DNA from: Owenia fusiformis
Lineage: Eukaryota; Annelida; Polychaeta; Sabellida; Oweniidae
Direction: 5' to 3'
Assembly: GCA_903813345.2 (NCBI GenBank)
Contig: CAIIXF020000012.1
Location: 29,278,684-29,342,683, forward strand
Length of the DNA stretch: 64,000 nucleotides
The position numbers were made by a program, and so were the translations under genes. The notes under the pieces are model-generated. The model searched no databases. It was not told where the DNA came from and saw nothing but the letters and a program-made list of their open reading frames with translations. Below are positions 43,801-54,500 of the stretch, one piece after another (the stretch's first letter is position 1; every line of letters begins with the position of its first letter).

Positions 43801-46800
43801 TAATGTTTATCATATGTTTACTAGGGGTCCCACAATTTGATATGAAAATTTACCTTCATACGAGGGTTGGCCTTTATTATTGGAAAGTTTAAAGTAATTT
43901 AATCAAAAACCAACAAAATTAGAGCAGGGCGTCCAAGACTTTTGGATCACCCCTCGTATGTTTGAATAAAGTCAGTTTTCAAAATTGATTTTTTTCAGAG
44001 ACCATGCAGAGAAAGCCATATGTATCATCACACACATTCTTGTTCCTGATCACCTTCTGTTGGCATCTTCAAAGAGAGTTAAAGGTAATACTCAATCTAA
44101 ATGCATGTAAAGTTAAAGGTAATACTCAATCTAAATGCATGTAAATGGTAATACTCAATCTAAATGCATGTAAAAGGTAATACTCAATCTAAATGCATGT
44201 AAAAGGTAATACTCAATCTAAATGCATGTAAAGTAAAAGGTAATACTCAATCTAAATCATAATGCATGCAAAAGTTAAAGGTGATACTCAATCTAAATGC
44301 ATGTAAAGTAAAAGGTAATACTCAATCTAAATCATAATGCATGCAAAAGTTAAAGGTAATACTCAATCTAAATGCATGCAAAAGTAAAAGGTAATACTCA
44401 ATCTAAATGCATGTAAAGTTAAAGGTAATACTCAATCTAAATTATAATGCATGCAAAAGTTAAAGGTAATACTCAATCTAAATGCATGCAAAAGTAAAAG
44501 GTAATACTCAATCTAAATGCATGTAAAGTTAAAGGTAATACTCAATCTAAATGCATGCAAAAGTAAAAGGTAATACTCAATCTAAATGCATGTAAAGTTA
44601 AAGGTAATACTCAATCTAAATGCATGTAAAAGTAAAAGGTAATACTCAATCTAAATGCATGTAAAAGTAAAAGGTAATACTCAATCTAAATGCATGTAAA
44701 GTTAAAGGTGATACTCAATCTAAATGCATGCAAAGTTAAAGGTGATACTCAATCTAAATGCATGCAAAGTTAAAGGTAATACTCAATCTAAATGCATGCA
44801 AAGTTAAAGGTAATACTCAATCTAAATGCATGTAAAAGTAAAAGGTAATACTCAATCTAAATCTATGTAAAAGGAAAGGTAATACTCAATCTAAATGCAT
44901 GTAAAGTTAAAGGTGATACTCAATCTAAATGCATGCAAAGTTAAAGGTAATACTCAATCTAAATGCATGCAAAAGTAAAAGGTAATACTCAATCTAAATG
45001 CATGCAAAAGTAAAAGGTAATACTCAATCTAAATGCATGCAAAAGTAAAAGGTAATACTCAATCTAAATGCATGTAAAGTAAAAGGTAATACTCAATCTA
45101 AATGCATGCAAAAGTAAAAGGTAATACTCAATCTAAATGCATGTAAAGTTAAAGGTAATACTCAATCTAAATCATAATGCATGCAAAAGTTAAAGGTAAT
45201 ACTCAATCTAAATGCATGCAAAAGTAAAAGGTAATACTCAATCTAAATGCATGTAAAGTTAAAGGTAATACTCAATCTAAATGCATGCAAAAGTAAAAGG
45301 TTATACTCAATCTAAATGCATGTAAAGTTAAAGGTAATACTCAATCTAAATGCATGTAAAAGTAAAAGGTAATACTCAATCTAAATACATGTAAAAGTAA
45401 AAGGTAATACTCAATCTAAATGCATGTAAAGTTAAAGGTGATACTCAATCTAAATGCATGCAAAGTTAAAGGTGATACTCAATCTAAATGCATGCAAAGT
45501 TAAAGGTAATACTCAATCTAAATGCATGCAAAGTTAAAGGTAATACTCAATCTAAATGCATGTAAAAGTAAAAGGTAATACTCAATCTAAATCTATGTAA
45601 AAGGAAAGGTAATACTCAATCTAAATGCATGTAAAGTTAAAGGTGATACTCAATCTAAATGCATGCAAAGTTAAAGGTAATACTCAATCTAAATGCATGC
45701 AAAAGTAAAAGGTAATACTCAATCTAAATGCATGCAAAAGTAAAAGGTAATACTCAATCTAAATGCATGCAAAAGTAAAAGGTAATACTCAATCTAAATG
45801 CATGTAAAGTAAAAGGTAATACTCAATCTAAATCATAATGCATGCAAAAGTTAAAGGTAATACTCAATCTAAATGCATGTAAAGTTAAAGGTAATACTCA
45901 ATCTAAATCTATGTAAAAGTAAAAGGTAATACTCAATCTAAAAGTATGAAAAAGGGAAAGGTAATACTCAATCTAAATGCATGCAAAAGTAAAAGGTAAT
46001 ACTCAATCTAAATGCATGTAAAAAATAATACTCAATCTAAATCTATGTAAAAGGAAAGGTAACAATTTAAATGTAAGTAAAAGGAAAGGTAACACTCAAT
46101 TTAAAAGTAAGTAAAAGGAAAGGCAAAACTCAATTTAAAAGTAAGTAAAAGGAAAGGCAATACTCAATTTAAAAGTATGTAAAAGGAAAAAGTAACACTC
46201 AATTCAAACATATGTAAAAGTAAAAGGTAACCCTCAGTTTAAAGTAAAAGGTAACACTTAGTAGTTGAAGGTAACACTCAACCTAAACCTATGTAAAGTA
46301 AAAGGTAGCCCTTAATAATAAACACTCAATGGTAATCTATGTAAAAGTAAAAGATAACACTTAATAGTAATAGGAAAGATTTTGTAACTGTGCTACATCT
46401 TGTTGCATAGGAACACAGTAGCACATAAAATGGTCACTTAAATGCTACATAAATCTTGTCATCAAAATTCTAGTAGAACTGCTTCTTTTCAACCTGAAAA
46501 TGTACATGCAAGAGCAGACCAGTGCCAAGATCTAATTAGGTTTTAGGCATGCTGGCTAAATTACATGGTAGCCATTTTGCTCTTCCAAGTTTGATATTTA
46601 TCGCTGTTTGTCTCGTTTCAGCTCTTATCTTAGAAGAGATTGCCATTGACTCTCAAAACAAGGAGGTAGAAAAGCAATTATTACAAGAAGCGCACGATTT
46701 GCACCATGCATCACTTTCACTGGCTAAAAAGGCATTCGGTGAGAACAACGTTCAGACAGCAAAGCATTATGGGAATTTGGGTCGATTGTATCAATCGATG

Positions 46801-48099
46801 CATAAATATAAGGTAAGTCTTATTAAAAATGTCCAACAGTTCAGGACAGTTTGACTTTCATTTTTTTTCTCTGTGCATTTGAACTGAATCTTATTAATTA
46901 ATTAATTATTAATCGTTATCTGTAATTTTTTATATGGATTTCATTCAGGGAAGAATTTTTAATGCCTTGCTCAGAGATAAACCGAAGAAAAATTAGTTTT
47001 TCAAAGATGCTCAAAATCCCAATTTCAATAGTGTCCACTGTATCTTTTGTTTTCGTAAAAATGTATCCATGTACTATTACCTGGAGAAGATATATAAATA
47101 CATTGAAATAATTGTAAATTAATCAAATTGTTTTATTTGTCTAATATATTTTATATATAATAAATATATTGATTTGTTATCCTTATTATTCGTTATATTA
47201 TATATATTCCAGGAGGCAGAGGAAATGCACTTAAAAGCTATCGCCATCAAGGAATCCCTTTTGGGACCAGAGGATTATGAAGTTGCGTTGTCAGTCGGCC
47301 ATCTTGCTTCTCTATACAATTATGACATGAAAATCTATGACAAGGCAGAAAAACTCTATTTGCGGTCAATTTCAATAGGTACGATTTTTTATTTGTTTTC
47401 ATTTATTTTTTACTCTAGGCAGAGTACAAAATTCAATGTCATTGTCCCAAATTTCACACCCAGTTAAAAACAATATACAATGGTGAAGCCTTTCCTAACT
47501 CAATCTTAAATCTCTCCAAATGATGCCTTTAGGTTTGGAAATTTCTCCAAAGTATTCTTTCATTGTTATCGCATTGTCTGCATTTACTTTTGGGTATTAC
47601 ACATTTACATACAATTTCTCTAAAAAAAGTGAAACTCAACCTCTCTACTTAGTATGAAATGCCAATTTTTTTTTATCCTAACTTCATTTCCATAAATCAA
47701 ATGATAATAATACATAAATATGAGTGGCTTTGTTAAAAAACATTATAAGCCACTTTATGAAACTGTTGGTATTTGATGATTGGTGTACAATGGTTAGTGT
47801 TTGGCATCAGTAACAAATGGCAGATGGTGACATTTTGCATGTTAATGTTTGGTATCATTTCAGGTCGTAAGCTGTTTGGTGCAGGATACAGTGGGTTAGA
47901 ATATGACTATAGAGGGCTCTTGAGACTCTACCATAGCCTGGGGGATGCCCAAAAGGCCATAGAATACGGGACAATCTTACACCAGTGGAATCAAATACGT
48001 GATCAAAACAATGACGATGATGCTCGTCCATTAGACTATGATCCAACTGAAACAACTTTAGAAGTCATTAATAAGTTTCTGGAAGGCTTGGAGTCTTGA
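37836..48099 (+). CDS. APPBP2: Amyloid protein-binding protein 2 orthologue, 579 aa, 13 exons
   Basis: Exons: 37836-37970, 38865-38953, 39292-39443, 39951-40074, 40429-40597, 41115-41174, 42456-42556, 42795-42891, 43414-43547, 43999-44084, 46622-46812, 47213-47378, 47864-48099; every junction is GT/AG and in frame. Length agrees with the vertebrate protein (about 585 aa). Hallmarks: the N-terminal EWVPDSLYNTAIS, GRLCQLG, HLLHHCFQALMDHGVKV, FLSDAGWF, KYSDALLDYGFYLLNVD, VAVAHEDLAY, QTAKHYGNLGRLYQSM, EDYEVALSVGHLASLYNYDM and GYSGLEYDYRGL. It is a TPR-repeat protein. Relatives bind the APP tail and act as a CUL2 substrate receptor for C-degrons. Exon 7 is preceded by two partial tandem copies (42257 and 42358); the third acceptor must be used. 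The exon-10 donor lies in a large minisatellite. Confidence 0.97.
40700..40910 (+). repeat. Interspersed repeat (copy 2; see 9355)
   Basis: It starts 'tgatctcctcagcattaaag' and ends 'tcctgcggagaacactggg', collinear with 9355-9550. It lies in APPBP2 intron 5. Confidence 0.8.
41225..41820. repeat. 18-bp minisatellite (about 33 units)
   Basis: The unit 'ggcttgcacttgaatata' repeats with few variants in APPBP2 intron 6, from about 50 bp after exon 6. Since 18 is a multiple of 3, frames stay open on both strands (about 205 and 213 codons), but they are periodic artefacts. Confidence 0.95.
41900..42205. mobile_element. TTAA-flanked MITE (306 bp)
   Basis: TTAA at 41896-41899 and 42206-42209 flanks inverted ends 'ctcattc' and 'gaatgag'. 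The left part repeats 'gctacgaatgacgtgatat' style motifs rich in TGACGT. It fits a piggyBac-type non-autonomous element, unrelated in sequence to that at 14733. It ends 47 bp before the first exon-7 acceptor. Confidence 0.78.
42245..42556 (+). repeat. Tandem triplication of the APPBP2 exon-7 acceptor and exon body
   Basis: Three near-identical ~100-bp units begin with a splice acceptor (AG at 42256, 42357, 42455) and 'gccttggtggatat'. Only the third continues into the exon end and donor (42557). Unit 2 has a small internal deletion (gagtttaaggttgaaatg). Reading from the first acceptor through the array meets an in-frame stop inside unit 2. Confidence 0.93.
43720..43810 (+). repeat. Short interspersed repeat of the 'ggtggtgacattttgcatg' family
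   Basis: It includes 'tttttgtagacagtgttctg' and 'caaatggcgggtggtgacat', matching the family at 47770 and 5055. APPBP2 intron 9. Confidence 0.65.
44073..46380. repeat. ~30-36 bp minisatellite built on the APPBP2 exon-10 donor
   Basis: Units of 'gttaaaggtaatactcaatc' plus 'taaatgcatgtaaa' (with aagt insertions) recur roughly 55-60 times to about 46030, then decay. The first unit starts inside exon 10: its 'gttaaag|gtaata' is the real exon end and donor. A 720-bp higher-order duplication is visible (44400-45119 versus 45120-45840, single-base differences). Confidence 0.94.
47770..47860 (+). repeat. Short interspersed repeat adjoining the APPBP2 last-exon acceptor
   Basis: 'cagtaacaaatggcagatgg' then 'tgacattttgcatgttaatg' of the dispersed family ends about 15 bp before the AG of the exon at 47864. 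Confidence 0.68.
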
Positions 48100-49723
48100 T
48101 AGTGCTGAAGGAGGGCAAAGGTGAAAGTCCAAATGAAGGGTTTCAAGGCATAAAGAGTAAGGTTTACTTCACAAGGGAAAGGGTGTATTTTTCCAGTCAG
48201 ATAAAGTGCATATACAGTTAAACATGTAAAGCGGAACACCTCCAGAAGTGAAACACCTCTGTTAGTGGAACACTTCAGAATCCCAAAACCAACTGACCTA
48301 ATGTCAAATTAACCTCTATAAGTGAAACACCTCTGTTAGTGGAACACTTCAGAATCCCAAGACCAACCAACTTAATGTTAAATGAACCTCTATAAGTGAA
48401 ACCCCTCCATAGTGAAACACTTCAGAATCCCAAAACCAACTGACATGACTTAATGTTAGATGAACCTCTATAAGTGGAACACCTCCAAAGTGGAACACTT
48501 CAGAGGTACCAAAGGTGTTCCACTTAAACAGGTTTTACTGTACTTAATTTCAAGAACAATAATGTATTTTAAGTTTCACCACCACCACCACCGAGCGTGG
48601 GTAAAAACAGAGCAGAGTGGTGCTCATATTTTTAGTGAAACCTCTGTTATTTAGTGTGGTATTCAATTGTATAAAGCTATATATATCTGTATATATTATT
48701 TATTGTATAAAAGAAGTACTATGTTACTCAGAGATGACCATTTGCTATCCATTGTTATTCTACAGCCTATTACTATGATATTCACAAAATATCATGTCAC
48801 AAAAAAAATGGTATTTTTTTAACCGTTGGAAAAATATCATGTATTTGGCAAATTTTTAAAAAGCTGTACTCTCTTACCGAATGATTACTTGGATGATATT
48901 ATATCTATTTATGGATAAGAATCATATCACATACCTGGTCATAGGATATATATCATATCCCCTATAAACATCATGTGTATCATGAGTTAGTCTTAAAAAA
49001 AGTTAAAGACCATCTCGTGGTTGGTTATAATATCATTCTTGCATATTTCATCAGAGAGAATGATACACTTAAGACACACAAACCCCATGATTGTTTTGAT
49101 TTTAGATAAAATCTGGCTGTTCTAAAACTTGCATTAAATGTAGTTGACCTAAAAAAAATAAAAGAGACAATATACACAGGTGTATGAGTTTTAATCTTCT
49201 GGATGAATTACACCCCCACCCCTAGGCCAGCAGAACAGCCGCTGTTTCCACGTGGTAGAGTGTCTATGTGTGTAGAGAAAGGGAGAAACTATATATTTCA
49301 TTGTGTACAATTTACTGCAATTTTAATTACTATTGTGGAATAAACAAATGCTAAAATAAACTACGTAAACTAAATGCCAAAAGGAACTCTTTGTATGTTT
49401 ATAATGAAGCAACAAGTCGTGAAGAGTATGTGTGTACAGGTTGCAAAAGGGAACGCCCAAGAGAATCAAAAGGTCAACCAACAGTAGAGAAAACAAACAC
49501 CAATTTATACAAATTATGATATTCTGCAGAAAAAAACAATGGCTGACAAAGCCTCCCCATTAAGGAATCAAAATAACAATTCAAAAGACCATAAAGCATT
49601 TCAAATTATACTGAAGTAATATCCTACTCAAACACCTAATAATATAACAATTGATGTTTTTCAGAAAAGTTTGGATATCTTAGAAAATAAGTTTTGTTCA
49701 TTCATAGATGACGTTTTTTAATC
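48100..49723. other. Region between APPBP2 and RING-NHL 1
   Basis: It contains the APPBP2 3' UTR, the MITE at 48213-48542, and then AT-rich sequence with the RING-NHL 3' flank. The short frame with five consecutive His codons near 48580 is a (cac)n microsatellite, not a gene. Confidence 0.7.
48213..48542. mobile_element. MITE of the 'gtggaacacctct' family (330 bp)
   Basis: It starts 'tacagttaaacatgtaaagc' and ends 'acttaaacaggttttactgt' plus 'a'; TA at both ends. Internally the ~80-bp unit 'cctctataagtgaaacacct...aacttaatgtta' is repeated about three times. Confidence 0.75.
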
Positions 49724-50836
49724 TTATAGGGTGTCACACTCTAAGATAACACCCTCATTTTCTCTACAGTACTTGATATAATACAGTTCACCTCCCCAAC
49801 ATCCGACAATTAGATTATGTTGCTTGTCTAAGGAGACATTCATTGGTTCTTTGATGCCATCATTATCATCGACGAGTAGCTTCTTGAACTTTCCCGTCGA
49901 GCTGAGAAGATGAACAGTATTATTGGTGGAACTAGCTACAATGATGTTCCCAAGCGGATCTATGCATAACCCCCTTGGAGTAAGATTTTGCGCGTCATAT
50001 TTGAAGAGTATGTCGCCCTTCTGGGTATAACCGACAACGATGCTATCTTTGTAGTAGGAAATGACAGCTATTTTACTAGAGGTGATTGCCATCCAAGGCA
50101 TTTTACCATCACTCTTCAGATTACACGTGGATTTTGTAGTATTTGTAGTGAGATCGATGAATAGTAATTTGTACGCTGGTTGACATCCCTGTAAGACTGC
50201 CAACTCTTGTGCTGGAGCTGCTGCTACACATTGCACTGGAGCCTCCACACAATCTATGGACCCAACTTTGATACCTTGATGGCTCAGTATGCTTATGGTG
50301 CCGGGTTTCCGATCCACTGCTACGACCTCATTACCTATGGATGTGAGCCGTACACATTCTATATCAATGTGCTTGTTCACTGTGAGTGTGTCGGCGTCTA
50401 CTATCTTTATACCGTCCTTACCATGCGCTGTGACTAGATTTCCGTTTGCTAATGTAGTAATGGATTCTAAACCAGGGAAAGTTTTACCTTGCATCTGTAT
50501 CTTGCCACGTTCCTTGACCTCACTCGAGTGTTCTTTAACACCACGATCGCAGAGATCCTTCTCTGGTGCCTTATTCTTGTTCAAATCCTCCAGTAAATTC
50601 ATTATTTTGAAATTGGTAATCAAATTTTGGGCTCCGCCTCCAGGCATGTCGAATGGTGTTTTGCATTCCGGACATGGACACTGCACCTTTCCTCGGGTCT
50701 TCGCCCAATTATTCAAGCAGTCACAACAAATGGTGTGGCCACATGCGGGAATCAACTTAGGGATGTTTAGTTGTTCAAAGCAAATCGAGCATTCAAGGTG
50801 ATCCCTCACGACATTTTCCACTTCATCATTTGCCAT
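49724..50836 (-). CDS. RING-finger / NHL-like beta-propeller protein 1 (TRIM-like, no B-box)
   Basis: Single coding exon of 370 aa from the ATG at 50836 (the frame extends upstream only via GTG). Residues 16-58 form a RING-HC: C16-x2-C19, C32-x-H34, C37-x2-C40, C55-x2-C58, all zinc ligands present, so E3 ubiquitin ligase activity is likely. No B-box is seen; a ~50-residue linker follows. From about 120 on there are NHL/WD-like blades (ITTLANGNLVTAHGKDGI, GNEVVAVDRKPGTISIL, GLCIDPLGNIIVASSTNNTV, NVSLDKQHNLIVGCWGG). This is the RING-NHL layout of TRIM2/3/32-like proteins, an expanded class in marine invertebrates. A 3' splice site (atttcag, 50879-50885) suggests a 5' UTR intron. It is head-to-head with FREP 1. 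Confidence 0.9.
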   Translation of the reverse strand: MANDEVENVVRDHLECSICFEQLNIPKLIPACGHTICCDCLNNWAKTRGKVQCPCPECKTPFDMPGGGAQNLITNFKIMNLLEDLNKNKAPEKDLCDRGVKEHSSEVKERGKIQMQGKTFPGLESITTLANGNLVTAHGKDGIKIVDADTLTVNKHIDIECVRLTSIGNEVVAVDRKPGTISILSHQGIKVGSIDCVEAPVQCVAAAPAQELAVLQGCQPAYKLLFIDLTTNTTKSTCNLKSDGKMPWMAITSSKIAVISYYKDSIVVGYTQKGDILFKYDAQNLTPRGLCIDPLGNIIVASSTNNTVHLLSSTGKFKKLLVDDNDGIKEPMNVSLDKQHNLIVGCWGGELYYIKYCRENEGVILECDTL

Positions 50837-51514
50837 ACTGCAACGCCTTGTCACCCTTGTGCATCAAGTTATCACAAACTGAAATCATAAATCATTTTTC
50901 ATTGGTGCAACCCAAATATTATGTTACTTAAATTGTTATATGAACATTTTCAGGCGTTTATAACTAAAGTTGCGTAAATAAAGTCCAAACGTGGACATAT
51001 ACAATGTACCTCTTTTAGTAGGAAGAAAAAACACCACACGGTGATATGACCCACCAAACATATTGCACATGAAAATGACTTTATAATGACAGCATCATCG
51101 TCACTTGTATGAAAAGAGCGAATTGTACACCTTGTGCACAGTGTACAAACTAAAGGATATATGATTCCAATTCATGCAATTTAGCATATGTAATTTTGTG
51201 TGATCTGTAAATCTCGAGACCTTCTGAAAGATGTTTAGAGGTTTTAACATGTTGGTTAGCATGTAGTCAGATTCATTAAGCTTTCTCATTTGCTTAAGTT
51301 ATCAATTCAATATGTTCAATGTGTGCAATAACAATATTTCATTCCATTAACAAAAGGAACACTGACAATATTTTGCCACAGACTTTTGTTATTCCTTTTT
51401 CTCAGTAATGGCCCATTATGGAATGTAAATCATTACAACATTTGTTGATTATGGTCAATTTAAATTTCTTTTCATTTTCTGATTAAACTCAAACTATTTC
51501 GTATCATCATAAAC
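50837..51514. promoter_or_regulatory. Shared upstream region of RING-NHL 1 and FREP 1
   Basis: 678 bp separate the divergent start codons. The matching interval in copy 2 (61049-61718, 670 bp) is highly similar, with scattered substitutions and small indels. No open frame is shared intact by the two copies, so it is likely regulatory plus 5' UTRs. No specific factor site is claimed. Confidence 0.55.
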
Positions 51515-54500
51515 ATGCAGTGCTCCATAGCATACGGTTGGGCAATTCTTTGCCTCGGCTGTTTAATTGCAGTTGAATCAAAAGGGAGGAAACCAAGTGG
51601 TGGCGGTGGCCAGGGTACTGGACAAGTCATAAAAGATGAATTTGGGAACCTTGAAGAAGCAATGCAACTCCTGATCGAAAAACTGAAAACAGATCTAAAA
51701 GAAGATTCTACAAGTATAAGAGACGAGGTGTCAAATCTGAGGGATGACGTGTCAAATCTGAGGGATGACGTGTCCAACCTAAGACTGGGTGAATCCGATG
51801 TTCGTGACAATCTGGTGGAATTGAAAGAATCGATGGCAGAAATGAAGAAACAGTTGAGCAAATTATCAAATGATAACACCGAGAAAGATGACACTGACGA
51901 CATTACGACCAATGAACCACTGCTTGACTCAGAAGGTTAGAAGTTTACAATATTTATAAATATCTAATGCCTCAGTCACATTTGATCTACGGCAACCGTA
52001 TGGAGGCTGTAGCTTCCCAAAATTTACATATCTAATATACATATGCAGCATAAGAAGGATGAGCAGTATGATGTAGATTTTCTATATTGATTTTGTGGTG
52101 AAGCTACGGCTGCCGTACGCCCGCCGTAGAGCAAATGTGACAGAGACTTAAGAAAGTAATTCATCTCCCAGACGTTTTGTTACATGGTTCTCGTTTCATG
52201 CTTTTTCGTTATTCGACGCAGATTGTATGTTTGATCATTATGTATTTGCAGTTTGCAACAAGTCCTCCACAATGTTCCAAGAAATTAAAGATCAGCTGAA
52301 GGGTTGCCAAAAAGATGCGTTAACAACCGAAAGTCGTATCAATGTTGCCGCCAGTTCTGAAGGTAAGAATATTTAGTGCAACATGCATCAATAGTTACTG
52401 TGAACAATAGTTATTGTTAAAGTACGTTTGTCACAGCGTGGCGGCCTTGGGGTCTAAAATGTCTAAGGTCAATAGGGATGCCGTAGCGTTCCCATGGTCA
52501 CATACTGTAGCGATCAGATATGCTAGAATTGCCGCATGGCGTATTCTGAATTTGTTGAGACGGGAAACTTGCGGCGGCCGTATAGCCTTTGAAGTGATGA
52601 AACACGGTCGTCTTTGGGCGCCCCTGCACTTTGGAATGGCCCTACTGCATGGTCACGCCGTATCTAATTGCAACGACTAACGTAAAATCATGAAACTATT
52701 TCTCGCTACTACGGCCTGAGATACGCCGCGGATGACCCTGAGTATATCAAAGATAACCTGCGGCCGCCCCAAGTATCTCTTGATTTCGGGGAGAGAGGGC
52801 TACGGGCGTCGTAGCCTAGTCATAGACTAAATGTGAATGAGATATAAATTAGGCCCATGGCTTTTTCTTTTATAGCATTTATAGCATTTATGTATTTTCA
52901 GTTTGTAACAAATCATCAAGGATGTTTGAAGCCATTCAAGAACAACTTAAGAACTTTCGACGCCCGGAAACCACGGAGAATAATAAAGCAAATGGTATAT
53001 TTCTTAAATTGTCTTAAATATGATATAATGTAAAACGCATGAAACTTGACTTTAAAATGATATAATTGTGATTTGATTAGTAGGTCGAAAATTAATTTTG
53101 AAAAACACGTTCCAACAATTAATCAAGATGTGATGAATCATGTCAATTTTGTGTATTTTATAAAATATTAAATGAAAGAAATGAATATAAAATTTGAACT
53201 GAGACGGGGTAAAAGTCGAGCAAACTTAACAGATCTGAAATGTTCATATTTTTAATGTTTTGTCATGTTGTAGGAAAATTCAACGAGTCCACATCGGGGA
53301 CAGAATCGTTGAAGGAAGATCTTGAAATGATGATTCGGGAACAAATGAAGAAACTAGTAGAGACGTGCAAGACAGGATCAGATGATCAAACATATTCAGG
53401 TACATATGCACGTATTGGCGTAAACACCTTGAAAATTAGGTGTATACAGATAATTTAATATGATGGGAGCGAAATTTCAATTGAACATACTTGGAATGAA
53501 ATAAAGTCAGAGCTGTTGTATTGGGCTTTCTCAGAATATAAGAATGGCGAGAAATATTGTTAGTCATTGAATTTGTTTTAATTGTGTCAACTTTGTTATC
53601 TATGTGCTTATGTTGCTTTAAATCTGCATTATATTCTCAAATGGCTGGGTGGGTAAAAAAGAAATTGGTTTTAATTAACCAATTAATACAAACGTTTTGG
53701 TGGATATAAATCATACATAAATACAAGCGACTGTTCGAATATAAAACGTATTTTGTTAAGTTCAGACGGCTTGATAACAAATTAGGCCTTCATTATTTGA
53801 AGATTAATACCATATGATTTTTCAATGTTTTTTATATGTAATTTTTTTCGCTAAACATATCATGACATTAACATGAAAATGGAGAGCAGTTAAACTGGAA
53901 CGATAACAATTTGAATTTTATACCATCTCTTAGATGAGGGGAGTGTATCAGAAAAAAAAAATCATTTTTTGCAATGATTGATTTATCTTTGGAAAAGTGA
54001 TTGGTAAATAAATACTGAACAAATGAAAGAATGAATAAATTGAACAAATGCTTGAGTTTATAAATGATATACGCTTTTAAATAATTCATTTCGCAACGTT
54101 TTTAATTATTTAACGAAATTGGTTTCGGGGACTTAGCATTGTTTTCAATAACTTTTAATAACTTCGTATTGGACCAGAACTGGCTTAAAACAAAATTCCT
54201 ACAAATGACTGATTTAGCCATTGCCCAAGATGGGTTATATTTTTCCGAGAAGAAGCACCTTTTAAGTTAATTGTGCGAAATTATTGTTATTTCTAAATGT
54301 AAAATCTCATGCTTTGAGGTCTTCCCAAAATCTCATCCCGTGCCTAAGGTTGCCAACCGTTTTGAGGGAAGTGTAACTTCACTATGACATGTTTTTAACA
54401 AAATAAGGCTCTTGTGTTCACCATGACAAATATTAAATCATTTACTGCTCATATGTGTAGTTTTCAAATAGCACAGTAATTTAATATTTCTGGTTATATG

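Larger units (their letters stand above)
49712..53470. repeat. Segmental duplication, copy 1 (RING-NHL + FREP exons 1-4)
   Basis: This segment is collinear with 59930-63757 at an offset of about 10.2 kb. Similarity starts just past the RING-NHL stop and ends after FREP exon 4 ('cagataatttaatatg'), where the sequences diverge abruptly. The main indel is about 70 bp in FREP intron 2-3. Confidence 0.93.

Noticed and set aside
48460-48654. Frame with a five-His run
   Set aside because: The His run is a (cac) microsatellite within MITE-derived sequence; nothing else supports a gene.
51101-51289. Small minus-strand frame between RING-NHL 1 and FREP 1
   Set aside because: The related region of copy 2 (61309-61506) has indels that change the frame, so it is not conserved as protein.
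51515-51912. Antisense Ser-rich frames opposite FREP exon 1
   Set aside because: Shadow of the coiled-coil coding sequence; the plus-strand frame has signal peptide, heptads and spliced continuation.
52414-52680. 88-codon frame, also at 62618-62884
   Set aside because: No ATG start, lies inside an intron of FREP with good flanking splice sites, and both copies are identical because the whole block is duplicated. Reported as a block, not as a gene.
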